Shown here piece after piece: positions 43,377 through 53,419 of a DNA stretch of 64,000 bases. Position 1 is the stretch's first letter. Each line of letters starts with the position of its first letter. This DNA comes from Sphingobacteriales bacterium UTBCD1 (lineage in GTDB: Bacteria; Bacteroidota; Bacteroidia; Chitinophagales; Chitinophagaceae). A program made the translations under genes and the position numbers. The notes under the pieces were generated by a model. The model was not told the DNA's origin, searched no databases, and saw only the letters and a list, made by a program, of their open reading frames with translations. The stretch lies in contig MWTC01000004.1 in assembly GCA_002066995.1 (NCBI GenBank), positions 1 to 64,000 of the forward strand, read 5' to 3'.

Positions 43377-43874
43377 TCATTTCTTTTTAACAGCAGTTTT
43401 CTTAGAAGATTTTTTTTCTTCTTTTTCCGGAGAGGGCTCTTCTTTTTTCTCTTTTACTTTTTCGATGGCCTCTGCGGGCGGAGGTTCCGGAGATGATAAC
43501 TTGATTTCGATATTGTTTTTTTTCAGGACCTCAAACCAGCGGATCATTTTTTTGAGATCGCTGTTATAAACTTTTTCAAAATCCAGGTCCGGCAGGATCC
43601 TTTCAAAATATTTTTTTATTGCAGCAGAATCTTTTTCATCAGGTAGCCCGGCTCCATTTTTCTCCATTGTTGTAAAAACGTCTGCCAGGTTTATATTGTC
43701 CGTTTTAGTAAACACTTCAATACTTTCAAGTTGTGAGAACTGATGAATACGGCCGGAAATAAAACGGGTGGTTTTGTCTTCAATTGACCGGACAACCGCT
43801 CCGTCATTTTTACTGCTGATCAGTTCAAATAATCCCGGGAGACCCGTCACCGCTACAATTTTAGTGTATTCCAT
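43377..43874 (-). CDS. DUF5606 domain protein
   Basis: The 165-residue product begins with the DUF5606 pattern (YTKIVAVTGLPGLFELISSKNDGAVV, then ...TRFISGRIHQFSQLESIEVFT), a domain restricted to Bacteroidota and of unknown function. A Glu/Lys/Pro-rich, low-complexity tail follows (about 130-165). It has no signal peptide and is probably cytoplasmic. It lies directly upstream of the M3 peptidase gene. Confidence 0.82.
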   Translation of the reverse strand: MEYTKIVAVTGLPGLFELISSKNDGAVVRSIEDKTTRFISGRIHQFSQLESIEVFTKTDNINLADVFTTMEKNGAGLPDEKDSAAIKKYFERILPDLDFEKVYNSDLKKMIRWFEVLKKNNIEIKLSSPEPPPAEAIEKVKEKKEEPSPEKEEKKSSKKTAVKKK

Positions 43875-44072
43875 AATATAATATGTCTTAAAGAAGATGC
43901 AAGATAATTGAGTTCAATTAAATGGGGACAATACCGGCAGGCTGCTGTTTATTATAACTAATAATAACCACTCATATAGCCGGATTTGCCAATTATAATT
44001 GAAACGGGAGTTCCTTTTTGAACTACGAAGGTTATACTAAGATTGGGCGTCTAAACTGTATAACTAAATAAT

Positions 44073-46952
44073 ATGAAGAAAATCAGATACTTCTTTTTTG
44101 TCCTCTTAATTGCATCTATAACCGCTCAGGCTCAAAGTGTTAAAGGAAAACTTACGGATGCTGCTGATAATAAACCTCTGGCAGGCGCTACTTTGACGCT
44201 TTCAAAAATAAAAGATACGACCGTCAAATTTGAAACAGTTGCGGATAGCAAAGGGGTTTTTGAGTTCAAAACATTACCTGTAGATTCTTTCATATTGAAA
44301 ATTCGCTTTGTCGGATATGATTCTTATAATAAACCTGTAGCAACAAGAAATTCGACTCTCGACCTCGGTACTTTGGCAATTAATAAAGGAGTAGTACAAA
44401 TGAGTGAAGTGGTAGTTGTTACAAAAACAGCTCCGGTGCAGCAAAAAGGAGATACAACCCAGTTCAATGCAAGCCAGTTTAAAGTAAACCCGGATGCCAC
44501 CACAGAAGACCTGATCAAAAAGATGCCCGGAATTACAGTTGATAAATCCGGCACAGTCACTGCCCAGGGTGACCAGGTGAAGAAAGTAACGGTAGATGGA
44601 AAAGATTTTTTTGGTGATGATGCCACTGCTGCATTAAGAAATCTTCCTTCGGCAATTGTTGATAAAATCCAGGTGTTTGACCGGTTAAGCGACCAGGCAC
44701 AGTTTACAGGCTTTGATGACGGTAATTCTGTGAAAGCAATTAATATCGTAACCAAAAACGGATTGAAAAACGGCCAGTTCGGAAGAATCTTTGCGGGTTA
44801 TGGAACAAATGAAAGGTATTCCGGTGGTGGTAATGTAAGTTTTTTCAAAGGGGATCGTCGTATTTCGTTCATTGGTAATTTCAATAACATCAACCAGCAG
44901 AGTTTTGCTTCACAGGATCTTTTAGGTGCAACAAGTATGGGTGGTGGTCGTGGTGGATTTGGTGGTGGCGGAGGTGGTGGTTTTGGTGGAGGAGGTTTTG
45001 GTGGCGGCTTTGGTGGTGGCGGTAATTTTTCTGTAGGGCAGCAGGGCGGCATCAATATGACCAATGCATTTGGTATCAACTATTCCGATAAATGGTCTAA
45101 AAAAGTTAGTGTGACCGGCAGCTATTTCTTTAATAGCAGCAATAACACGAACAACCAGACCATTAGAAGCCAGACACTCTTCAGCGGGAAAACGCAGTAC
45201 GCTAATCAAAACAGCACTTCCACGGGGAGTAGTTATAATCACAGGATAAATATGCGTATAGAGTACCAGATAGATCCCAAGAATTCATTTATCATCACTC
45301 CAAGCTTGAATTTTCAGAACAACAAATCTGCATCAGGGAATATTTCTCAAACCTATTATGGAACCAATGATTCTTTGAATACAGCTAACAGCAGAAACAA
45401 CAGCAACAGGGACGGATATAATCTGAGAAATAATATTTTATACAGGCACTCTTTTGCCAAGAAAGGAAGAACCTTTTCGGTTAACCTCAGCACAACTTTT
45501 AATAAAAATGATGGTGAGAACTTTGTTTATTCCCAATACCGGTTTTTTGACCGTATATCACAAGCAATCACAGACTCGTTGCAGAATCAGTATATAACCA
45601 ATCCTACCAACGGGTATTCTCTTTCTGCCAATATTGCTTATACAGAACCTATTGGTAAAAAAGGGCAATTACAATTTAATTATACCCCGTCATACAATAA
45701 GAATAAAGCAGACCAGGAAACATTTTCTTATGATCAGATTGGCCAGAAGTACTCACGGTTTGATACGCTGTTCTCCAATAAGTTTGATAATACCACAACC
45801 ACTCAAAACGGGGGCGTAACTTACCGGCTGGGACAAAGCAGGGATAACCAGTTTTCTGTCGGGGTTTCCTACCAGTATTCACGCCTGCAAAGTCAGCGGA
45901 TATTCCCAACTGCCGGCATCATAGATCAGTCATTCAGCACAGTATTGCCCAACCTGATGTGGATGAAAAAAGTATCTGCAAAAAGTAATATTAGGATATT
46001 TTACAGGGCCAGCACAAATTTTCCATCGGTAAGCCAACTGCAGGATGTAGTTAATACAAGCAACCCCATGAGCGTAAGCAGCGGTAATCCCGATCTGAAA
46101 CAGTCTTATACTCATTTCTTATCCGGTAGATATGTATTCACCAATACCGTAAAAGGGAAAAGCTTTTTTGCAAACATTTTCCTTCAGACTGCACAGAACT
46201 ATATTACTAATGCTACATTCAGCCCCAATTCAGATTCTACCATTCAACACGGCATAATATTAAAATACGGATCACAGTTAACGAAACCCGTAAACATGGA
46301 TGGATATAAAAGCTTAAGAACTTTCTTTACTTATAGTTTGCCGGTCAAATTCATCAAATCAAATTTGAACCTTAGCTCCGGGTTTACTTACTCGAGCTTG
46401 CCGGGTTTGATCAATCATATTAAAACGATCACACACAACTATGCGTATAATGGCGGCATTGTGATTGCCAGCAATATCAGTGAATACGTAGATTTCAATA
46501 TTTCTTACAATGCCAGTTACAACCAGGCGAAAAGCACAGCGAAAGGACAGAATAATAATAATTATGTGAACCAGACTGCCGGACTGCAATTCAACCTGCT
46601 CAGCAAAAACGGATGGTTCTTCCAGAATGACCTGACAAGCCAAACATATAATGGATTATCAGCAGGTTTAAATCAGAACTATTGGTTATGGAATGCCTCG
46701 GTAGGCAAAAAATTCCTGAAAAACCGGCAGGGGGAATTGAAACTTACAGCATTTGACTTGCTGAAACAGAATCAAAGCCTTTCCAGAACTGTGACTGAAA
46801 ACTTTATTCAAGACTCTCAGACCCAGGTACTACAGCAATACTTTATGCTGACGTTTACCTACAGCCTGAAGAATTTTGGAAAACCTAATATGAACATGAA
46901 TAATAATAGGTTTGGCCCGGGACAGGGACCAGGAGGCATGCATATGTTTTGA
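44073..46952 (+). CDS. TonB-dependent receptor-like outer-membrane protein with Gly-rich loop
   Basis: The 959-residue product has a signal peptide (cleaved after about 20), a carboxypeptidase-regulatory-like domain (about 22-100) and a plug region with EVVVVTKTAPVQQKGDTTQF (about 112-131). A large outer-membrane barrel follows. At about 290-318 lies a nearly pure Gly/Phe stretch, and the C-terminus is again Gly/Met/Asn-rich. It resembles the outer membrane beta-barrel family (OMP_b-brl_3) of Chitinophagaceae. The ligand is unknown. Three small genes for envelope-stress-like proteins follow in the same direction and may be co-transcribed. Confidence 0.8.
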   Translation: MKKIRYFFFVLLIASITAQAQSVKGKLTDAADNKPLAGATLTLSKIKDTTVKFETVADSKGVFEFKTLPVDSFILKIRFVGYDSYNKPVATRNSTLDLGTLAINKGVVQMSEVVVVTKTAPVQQKGDTTQFNASQFKVNPDATTEDLIKKMPGITVDKSGTVTAQGDQVKKVTVDGKDFFGDDATAALRNLPSAIVDKIQVFDRLSDQAQFTGFDDGNSVKAINIVTKNGLKNGQFGRIFAGYGTNERYSGGGNVSFFKGDRRISFIGNFNNINQQSFASQDLLGATSMGGGRGGFGGGGGGGFGGGGFGGGFGGGGNFSVGQQGGINMTNAFGINYSDKWSKKVSVTGSYFFNSSNNTNNQTIRSQTLFSGKTQYANQNSTSTGSSYNHRINMRIEYQIDPKNSFIITPSLNFQNNKSASGNISQTYYGTNDSLNTANSRNNSNRDGYNLRNNILYRHSFAKKGRTFSVNLSTTFNKNDGENFVYSQYRFFDRISQAITDSLQNQYITNPTNGYSLSANIAYTEPIGKKGQLQFNYTPSYNKNKADQETFSYDQIGQKYSRFDTLFSNKFDNTTTTQNGGVTYRLGQSRDNQFSVGVSYQYSRLQSQRIFPTAGIIDQSFSTVLPNLMWMKKVSAKSNIRIFYRASTNFPSVSQLQDVVNTSNPMSVSSGNPDLKQSYTHFLSGRYVFTNTVKGKSFFANIFLQTAQNYITNATFSPNSDSTIQHGIILKYGSQLTKPVNMDGYKSLRTFFTYSLPVKFIKSNLNLSSGFTYSSLPGLINHIKTITHNYAYNGGIVIASNISEYVDFNISYNASYNQAKSTAKGQNNNNYVNQTAGLQFNLLSKNGWFFQNDLTSQTYNGLSAGLNQNYWLWNASVGKKFLKNRQGELKLTAFDLLKQNQSLSRTVTENFIQDSQTQVLQQYFMLTFTYSLKNFGKPNMNMNNNRFGPGQGPGGMHMF

Positions 46953-46996
46953 TCCCGACAAAAGTTTTATCAGGTCATGACGTCAAATAAAATAGT

Positions 46997-47335
46997 ATGA
47001 GCAATAATCCAATTATAAAAACGGGAACTGAAAAGATTCTGGATAGCCTTGATAATATTAAAAGGGCTTCTCCCAAAGCGTTTTTACATACACGCATTAT
47101 GGCTCGTTTGACAAAAAACAGAACAGACAACCGTTGGGAGAGAGTTACACTTTTTATTTCAAAACCTGCTTTTGCCGTTGCTACCTTTGCTTTGTTTATA
47201 TTGATCAACATCGCAGTCATTTTTCATTTCTCCGGTAATACCGCTTCTGCTTTGCGGAATGATTCAGCTTCAGTAATGTCTGATAATGAATATAACCTTT
47301 CTGTATCTTCTTTGTATGACATAAATCCGGAATAG
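46997..47335 (+). CDS. Small single-pass membrane protein, anti-sigma-like position
   Basis: The 112-residue product has a soluble N-terminus (about 1-55), one transmembrane helix (about 56-76) and a short periplasmic tail. This layout and the following Spy-like gene are as in small anti-sigma proteins of Bacteroidota, but no zinc-binding motif is visible and no sigma factor gene precedes it. The gene begins 45 bases after the receptor and overlaps no other gene; its stop lies one base before the next start. Confidence 0.5.
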   Translation: MSNNPIIKTGTEKILDSLDNIKRASPKAFLHTRIMARLTKNRTDNRWERVTLFISKPAFAVATFALFILINIAVIFHFSGNTASALRNDSASVMSDNEYNLSVSSLYDINPE

Positions 47336-47336
47336 A

Positions 47337-47843
47337 ATGGCATCGGGCAGGAATAATAAGGTTTACATTTTAATCATAGCAGTTCTTTTAATATCCAACG
47401 GAGTTTTGCTGGGGTTTATGTTTCTGGGAAAGAAGGGTAATGGTAAACCATTCGAAAGAGGGAAATCATTCACTGATTATTTTGAGAAACAACTTGGATT
47501 CACCCCGGAACAGTCCGTACAGTTCCGGCAACTAAGAGATCAGCACTTTGAAAGCTTAAGGCCTATATTAAGGGAAGTCAGAAACGCAAAAGATAGTTTA
47601 TTCAGTATTATGCGCCTTTCGAATGCTCCTGACTCAGTTATTGACAAGGCAGCAGAAAACCTGGCACAAAAAGAGAAAGCCCAGGAACTTCAGAGTTTCA
47701 AACATTTCAAAAGAGTGAGAGAATTGTGCACTGATGAACAAAAGCCCAAATTTGATTCTTTGATCAGCAGAATAATCAACAGGTCATACAGCAGGCCTCC
47801 CGGTCAACAAGGTCCTCAAAAAGATTCTTCGAACCAGCGATAG
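47337..47843 (+). CDS. Spy/CpxP-like (LTXXQ) periplasmic protein
   Basis: The 168-residue product has an N-terminal membrane or signal segment (about 7-27). Its helical region carries a GFTPEQSVQFRQLRD motif (about 53-67) and a second CTDEQKPKFDSL motif (about 131-142), as in the LTXXQ repeats of Spy/CpxP/periplasmic heavy-metal sensors. Such proteins act as chaperones or stress sensors in the periplasm. The tail is Pro/Gln/Ser-rich. It is in a probable operon with the preceding small membrane protein and the following gene. Confidence 0.65.
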   Translation: MASGRNNKVYILIIAVLLISNGVLLGFMFLGKKGNGKPFERGKSFTDYFEKQLGFTPEQSVQFRQLRDQHFESLRPILREVRNAKDSLFSIMRLSNAPDSVIDKAAENLAQKEKAQELQSFKHFKRVRELCTDEQKPKFDSLISRIINRSYSRPPGQQGPQKDSSNQR

Positions 47844-47917
47844 ATTAGTCAGGTAATGTAACAAAAATGTTCTTTATCAGCAGAAGCTACCAGTATTTTT
47901 AATTTAAAATATTCAAT

Positions 47918-48304
47918 ATGAAAAGAAAAATAATAATGGCTTTGTCCTTTATGTTTGCTGCAATCTTTACAGCGAATGCACAGTTTCAGCAGCGCACGGT
48001 AGAAGAAAGAGTAAAAATGGTTCACGCCAAAATTGACAGCGCTTTTAAGTTAGGTGATAAAAAAATGGCAGATGTGGATTCCATCTTTGCCGGCTTCTAC
48101 AGATCGCAGGATAAGGTCAGGAAGGAAATGTCAGGCAGCGGCGAACGTCCGGACTTCCAGGCAATGCGGGAAAAGATGCAGCCGCTAACAGAAGAAAGAG
48201 ACAGTAAGCTGAAAACAGTTTTGGGTAATGATAACTACAAAGTCTGGAAAGATCAGATCGAGCCTTCCATGAGGCCACAGCGCCGTGGTGGCACCAACCA
48301 GTAA
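47918..48304 (+). CDS. Secreted helical Spy-like protein
   Basis: The 128-residue product has a signal peptide (ALSFMFAAIFTANAQ, cleaved after about 22). Its mature helical region (EERVKMVHAKIDSAF..., then LTEERDSKLKTVLG) resembles the Spy/LTXXQ group or DUF4890-type small proteins, ending in RRGG. It follows the preceding Spy-like gene after 74 bases and is closed by a terminator. A role in periplasmic stress or envelope assembly is inferred only. Confidence 0.6.
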   Translation: MKRKIIMALSFMFAAIFTANAQFQQRTVEERVKMVHAKIDSAFKLGDKKMADVDSIFAGFYRSQDKVRKEMSGSGERPDFQAMREKMQPLTEERDSKLKTVLGNDNYKVWKDQIEPSMRPQRRGGTNQ

Positions 48305-48338
48305 GTACATTACCCAAAAAGAATTTTTTTAAAAGTCA

Positions 48339-48366
48339 AAAGCCCCGGTACATCGGGGTTTTTTTG
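48339..48366 (+). terminator. Rho-independent terminator
   Basis: CCCCG (48343-48347) pairs with CGGGG (48354-48358), followed by seven T residues. It closes the receptor and Spy-like gene group. Confidence 0.75.
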
Positions 48367-48704
48367 TTACAAAATTCATCTGCGATTTCCTGTTATTTAA
48401 AATTCAATCAATGACTAAACCGGAATTAAGTAAAAAGATAAAGATGCTTATGTAAAATTTTTAACAGGCACAGTATAATAAGATGTATCCGCACTCGGAA
48501 AGTTTTTCAGAATCAGTGATGGAATAGAAAATTTACCAGGGATTATTACCCGAATCTTCTATGTGCACTCTACAAATATCAAATTTTATTGGAATCCTCA
48601 TTATTTCATAGTAGAAAACACTAATCCGATAAAATATTCAGAATTTAACTTCGTTTATCCTGGTTAGTTCCAATAAAAAATTCAAATCCTAAAAAACCAA
48701 AATT
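48367..48704. other. AT-rich intergenic stretch
   Basis: This roughly 340-bp stretch has no convincing gene. A TAACTTCG sequence about 55 bases before the next ATG resembles a -7 box with one mismatch. Nothing else is recognised. Confidence 0.3.
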
Positions 48705-50357
48705 ATGGCAAGGCTCTTTGCTCTTCTTAAAAAGAGATTTCTATTATTGATATCTTTTTTATTTGCCGGTATTTTATCCCAGGCCCAGTTAAAAATCGGA
48801 GACAACCCGACAAGCATTCAAAAATCATCCATTCTCGAGTTAGAAAGCACCCGGCAGGGTTTGTTATTGCCGAGGCTGTCTGATACTGCTGCGATCAATG
48901 CACTGACTCCCCCGGATGGTATGATCATTTACCTCACTTCGGATAACAGCCTTCGTTTACGCAGCAACGGATACTGGAAAAAAATTGCTGACCTGGCTGC
49001 AGCCACATCCAACTGGTCGCTGGATGGTAACAGCGGAACCAACCCGGCATTAAATTTTTTAGGTACAGTGGATGGCCAGCCGTTAGTTATGAAAACAAAC
49101 AATAATGAAGCTATGCGCATTGATGCAAGCGGCAATATTGGGATCGGTACAAACAACCCGACCGCCAAACTGAATGTAAATGGTTCCGTGAAGTTAGAGA
49201 GCCTTGCTTCGGGAACAAATGAATTAGATGTCCTGGTGCTGGCTGCCGATGGCTCTGTACTTAAAAGGACCATGTCTGCCGCTGCATTTGTAAATGCAAT
49301 TCAGGCGATCAATGGAATCCAGACCCGCCAGTTATCTATTACGGCGCAGGCCAGCGATACTTCAAATAATGTATTAGTTCAAAACCGGGCTGCTGACAGT
49401 ACAATAGCAGTTTATTTACCGGTGCAAAACGGTAGTGCCGGCGCATCAAAGCCCTATGGATTTCTGACTTATACGGATTGGCAAAAGATTCAAAGCGCTG
49501 TACAAACCATTACTATCGGTGCAGTGGGCTCTACTCCCAATGTGAATGGAGCGACTATTGTTGTGGACAGCACTTCCCGGACAATAATATTGCAACCGGC
49601 TGATGCAACACATCCCGGTATTGTTACTGCGGGCACTCAAAGCTTTGGAGGTGATAAAACTTTTGAAGGGAACACAACAGTAAATGGAACACTTACTTTA
49701 AATAATGTTGCGAACAATGCAAGCGCAGATTCCGTACTGGTAATAAATAATGGAATAGTGGAAAAAAGACAAGTGAGTGCATCTGCATTTGGAAATGCAA
49801 TTAGAAGTATCAATGGCAACAGGGATACGGCACAATCAATTGCGTTCAGAAATTCCGGAACAGACCTGACGGTAAGTACTAATAGTGCAGATTCTATTTT
49901 TCTGAATGTGCCGGATGCCGGTACAGGAAGCCGGGGCGTAGTTACAACATCCGCTCAAACATTTGCAGGAGGAAAAACTTTCCAGGATAGCGTAGCTGCA
50001 TCAAAAGCAATATTGGTCGGAGCGTCAGGAAATGCAAATTCAACCGTCCAGGTAAGCGGATCATTTTCCATGGCGATCACAACAGTAACTTCTAACTATA
50101 CACTTACCGGAACAGATAATACTGTATTGGCCAATACCACATCGGGACCATTAACCATAACCTTACCTGCTCCCGGAACATTTTCCGGGCGTATTTACAC
50201 AATCAAAAAAATCGGAACAGGAGGAATTGACAATGACCTTACTATTAACCCCACTTCCGGAACAATTGACGGGGGGTCCTCTTATAAAATTTATAATGAC
50301 TGGACCTACGTGACTTTGCAAACAGACGGAACGAACTGGTATATAATTAAGAAATAA
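48705..50357 (+). CDS. Secreted tail-fibre-like repeat protein
   Basis: The 550-residue product has a signal peptide (LISFLFAGILSQAQ). Its N-terminal module (ILELESTRQGLLLPRLSDTAAI, then PPDGMIIYL) is shared with the next gene. The middle is a repetitive, Asn/Thr/Gly-rich beta structure with SFGGDKTFEG and TFAGGKTFQD repeats. The C-terminal domain (about 445-550, with TLTGTDNTVLANTTSGPLTITLP, IYTIKKIGTGG and ending WYIIKK) resembles the end domains of phage tail fibres. Proteins of this kind are common on the surface of Bacteroidota, and their function is unknown. No T9SS sorting domain is present. It heads a three-gene group. Confidence 0.65.
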   Translation: MARLFALLKKRFLLLISFLFAGILSQAQLKIGDNPTSIQKSSILELESTRQGLLLPRLSDTAAINALTPPDGMIIYLTSDNSLRLRSNGYWKKIADLAAATSNWSLDGNSGTNPALNFLGTVDGQPLVMKTNNNEAMRIDASGNIGIGTNNPTAKLNVNGSVKLESLASGTNELDVLVLAADGSVLKRTMSAAAFVNAIQAINGIQTRQLSITAQASDTSNNVLVQNRAADSTIAVYLPVQNGSAGASKPYGFLTYTDWQKIQSAVQTITIGAVGSTPNVNGATIVVDSTSRTIILQPADATHPGIVTAGTQSFGGDKTFEGNTTVNGTLTLNNVANNASADSVLVINNGIVEKRQVSASAFGNAIRSINGNRDTAQSIAFRNSGTDLTVSTNSADSIFLNVPDAGTGSRGVVTTSAQTFAGGKTFQDSVAASKAILVGASGNANSTVQVSGSFSMAITTVTSNYTLTGTDNTVLANTTSGPLTITLPAPGTFSGRIYTIKKIGTGGIDNDLTINPTSGTIDGGSSYKIYNDWTYVTLQTDGTNWYIIKK

Positions 50358-50408
50358 AACGGAGCTGTTGTAAAATGACCTTGGCGAAACCTTTAATGGT
50401 AATTTATT

Positions 50409-53399
50409 ATGGGAGTGGTGTCCAAACTTGCAGTAGCGGTGTTGCTGGTAATATGTACTCAACCTGTTTTTTCGCAACAACTTAGATTGGGGAAAGACCC
50501 GTTTAATGTTGAAAAATCTGCAGTTCTTGAACTGTATTCAGATAATCAGGGTTTATTACTTCCACGGATTGCCGACACAAGCCTCATCAATGTATTGGCT
50601 CCCCCGGACGGGATGATCATTTATTTCATTCCCGGAAAGAAATTACTGATCCATGCAAACGGCGCCTGGCAAAGCCTGGCAGTAAATAATGCAGTGGTGA
50701 CCTCGTTAAACGGGAACACAGGTGCATTAACAATGGATACTTCATATATCAGCAACTTCAATTTTAAGGTAAGAAGTTTACACAGTGCAACAGCGCCACT
50801 AAATTATAATAGCATAACAGGTGTTTTTGGAATTTCACAGGCTTCTTCTTCCGGCAACGGTTATCTCAGCAGTACTGACTGGAATACTTTTAATAACAAG
50901 GCAAATTCTTTTGCCAGAGGTAATTTATCAGAAACCGGGTCAGGTGTCTTAACCATTACCGGGGGATCCAATGCCGTAATAGGAAGCGGAACAACCATCC
51001 AGGTCAGGCAGGCAACTGCTTCGCAAAACGGATTTCTGTCAAGCGCAGATTGGAATACATTTAATAACAAACTTTCTACAATTGATACTGGGAATATTTC
51101 CAATTTTTACCTGAAAGTGAGAAGCCTGCTTTTAGCGGGTACAGGCATATCTTATAATAACAGCACCGGCGTTATTTCTTCAACGATCAATACCGGGAAT
51201 TTCTGGAATATATCAGGTAATTCAGGAACCAATCCCTCAAATAATTTTATTGGCACTACTGATAACCAGGATTTGGTTTTTAAAACCAATAATACAGAAA
51301 GAGCAAGGATCGTTGCCGGCACGGGAGATATTAAAGTTGGTGATGCAACATCCGGAACATTGCGGGCTACAAAGGAATTGGTATTAAGGCAGGATGGTGA
51401 TACCTATGGATCATCCATTTTGAGATTAAGAAACAGGACAGCGGAGAACGGCGCCATTTTTGAAACCACCGATCCTTCTATTACATTAGTTGATTTTATT
51501 TTTAAAACGGCAGCCAGCCAGAGAAATATCAGGTATGAAGCAAGATCAGGTTATGCCAAAGCAGGAACACCATCATTTCATATCGGAGGCGCCAGTCCTG
51601 ATAATCCTACTTTAGCAGTGGGGGATAGTTATGCCGCATTTAATACCAATCTTAAGATCGGAAACTATAATACTCCAACAGAAGCATTGGATGTAACCGG
51701 GAATGTCCGTTTCAGCGGAGCATTAATGCCAAACAATAATGCCGGAACTCCCGGTTATGTATTGTCATCAAACGGGAGCGGCACTGCGCCAACGTGGAGA
51801 AATTTTACCCTGGCAAACCTGAATGATGTAACGATAACATCGCCATCAAACGGGCAAATGCTTCAATACAACGGAAGCAATTGGGTAAACACAACACCCT
51901 CATACCTGACTTCTGTTGACACATCAAACGTTTCAAATTTTTATTTAAAGGTCCGGTCATTGCATACCGTATCAGCGCCGCTTACGTATAATTCTTCTAC
52001 AGGCCTGATTGGCATTACACAGGCGACAACATCCACGAATGGATATTTAAGCAGTACCGATTGGAATACATTTAATAGTAAACAAGCAGCTGGAAATTTT
52101 TTAACTGATCCTGGTGGAAATGGAATTGTATCGAGAACAGCGTTGAATACTACGATTAACAGAACAATTACCGGTACAGCGAATCGTATTGTTATTACCA
52201 ATGGTGATGGCGTAAGCGGCAATCCAACAATTGACATCAGTTCTTCCTATACAGGGCAAACTTCTATTACAACATTAGGAACTATAAGTTCTGGGACCTG
52301 GAATGGAACCGCATTAACCTCAACATACCTTCCTTCTTCAGTAGTATATAATAACCAAAGCAATACTTATACTTTGGGCAGTAAGCAAATATTCAATGCC
52401 AGCAATGCAAATGCTGATATAAGATTATTGGGGAACAGTTCAGATCCTTCTTCTTTGGCATCCGGGGATATTTGGTACAACACAACAAGCAATGTATTTA
52501 AAGGAAGGTTTAATACTACTACCCGGCAGTTCGCAACACTGGAAGGTTCAGAAACTTTTACCAACAAAATCATTTCGGGATCTACAAATTCATTAGGCGC
52601 TGTTTCTATGGTATTGGGTGGCGATGCAACCGGTGACATTTACTATCGAAACAGTTCAGGAATCTTAACAAGACTTCCTATTGGATCGAATGGTCAGTTC
52701 TTAAATATCAGCGCCGGCATTCCAACATGGATCACTTCATCATCTGCATACTCACCGCATAATCTTCTTTCTGCAATTCATTCGGATGTGACCGCAGCTT
52801 CGGTTGTAAGAGGAGATCTTATTACTGGTCAGGGAGCATCTGCAAAGTGGGCAAGATTAGCTTTGGGGTCACAAGGCCAGGTTTTACAGGCCGGTGCTAA
52901 TGAATTAGGATATTCAACATACAAATTGCCCACTGCCGCTGGTACTACCGGGCAACAATTACGATCTGATGGCACTGACTATGTAAATAAAACAACAAAT
53001 ACTTATCAAGACACGCCTGCTGATCCAACGGGGACAAATTTGACAGCGGGCAGAATGATGGGATTAGCAGGATCAATAACCCCCTCTTATAGCGGGATCA
53101 TCATGATCATCATATCTGGCGATATGGGAAATAACGGAAATAATCGAGGAGCAGTTACACAAATAAGATACGGCACAGGATCTGCACCTACTAATGGTGC
53201 GGTTATTACCGGAACGGCTGCAGGCTCACAGATTCAAATGGCGCAAAATAACAAGGCAATCATTACGCCTTTTAGTTGTAATGCAATTGTATCAGGGTTG
53301 ACCATTGGGACCACATATTGGATTGACTTAAGTCTTGCTCCTGTTACCGGTGGAACTGCTTCTGTATCCGATATTAGTATTTCCATTGTTGAATTGTAG
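50409..53399 (+). CDS. Large secreted tail-fibre-like repeat protein
   Basis: The 996-residue product has a signal peptide (VAVLLVICTQPVFSQ) and the N-terminal module seen in the preceding protein. Three copies of a NGYLSSTDWNTFNNK-like unit begin near residues 150, 207 and 544, and longer flanking stretches (NFxxKVRSLHxxxAPLxYNS) are repeated around the first and third. A segment around 840-890 (LLSAIHSDV, then GASAKWARLALGSQGQVLQ) and a lectin-like C-terminal domain are again those of phage tail-fibre proteins. I infer a long extracellular fibre. No sorting domain or adhesin motif is seen. It lies 51 bases after its paralogue. Confidence 0.65.
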   Translation: MGVVSKLAVAVLLVICTQPVFSQQLRLGKDPFNVEKSAVLELYSDNQGLLLPRIADTSLINVLAPPDGMIIYFIPGKKLLIHANGAWQSLAVNNAVVTSLNGNTGALTMDTSYISNFNFKVRSLHSATAPLNYNSITGVFGISQASSSGNGYLSSTDWNTFNNKANSFARGNLSETGSGVLTITGGSNAVIGSGTTIQVRQATASQNGFLSSADWNTFNNKLSTIDTGNISNFYLKVRSLLLAGTGISYNNSTGVISSTINTGNFWNISGNSGTNPSNNFIGTTDNQDLVFKTNNTERARIVAGTGDIKVGDATSGTLRATKELVLRQDGDTYGSSILRLRNRTAENGAIFETTDPSITLVDFIFKTAASQRNIRYEARSGYAKAGTPSFHIGGASPDNPTLAVGDSYAAFNTNLKIGNYNTPTEALDVTGNVRFSGALMPNNNAGTPGYVLSSNGSGTAPTWRNFTLANLNDVTITSPSNGQMLQYNGSNWVNTTPSYLTSVDTSNVSNFYLKVRSLHTVSAPLTYNSSTGLIGITQATTSTNGYLSSTDWNTFNSKQAAGNFLTDPGGNGIVSRTALNTTINRTITGTANRIVITNGDGVSGNPTIDISSSYTGQTSITTLGTISSGTWNGTALTSTYLPSSVVYNNQSNTYTLGSKQIFNASNANADIRLLGNSSDPSSLASGDIWYNTTSNVFKGRFNTTTRQFATLEGSETFTNKIISGSTNSLGAVSMVLGGDATGDIYYRNSSGILTRLPIGSNGQFLNISAGIPTWITSSSAYSPHNLLSAIHSDVTAASVVRGDLITGQGASAKWARLALGSQGQVLQAGANELGYSTYKLPTAAGTTGQQLRSDGTDYVNKTTNTYQDTPADPTGTNLTAGRMMGLAGSITPSYSGIIMIIISGDMGNNGNNRGAVTQIRYGTGSAPTNGAVITGTAAGSQIQMAQNNKAIITPFSCNAIVSGLTIGTTYWIDLSLAPVTGGTASVSDISISIVEL

Positions 53400-53419
53400 A
53401 TTGATTTCATAAAAAATGA

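Noticed and set aside
44798-45079. Proline-rich minus-strand frame opposite the receptor gene
   Set aside because: It is the antisense of the Gly-rich repeat (GGT/GGC runs read as ACC/GCC), a composition artefact.
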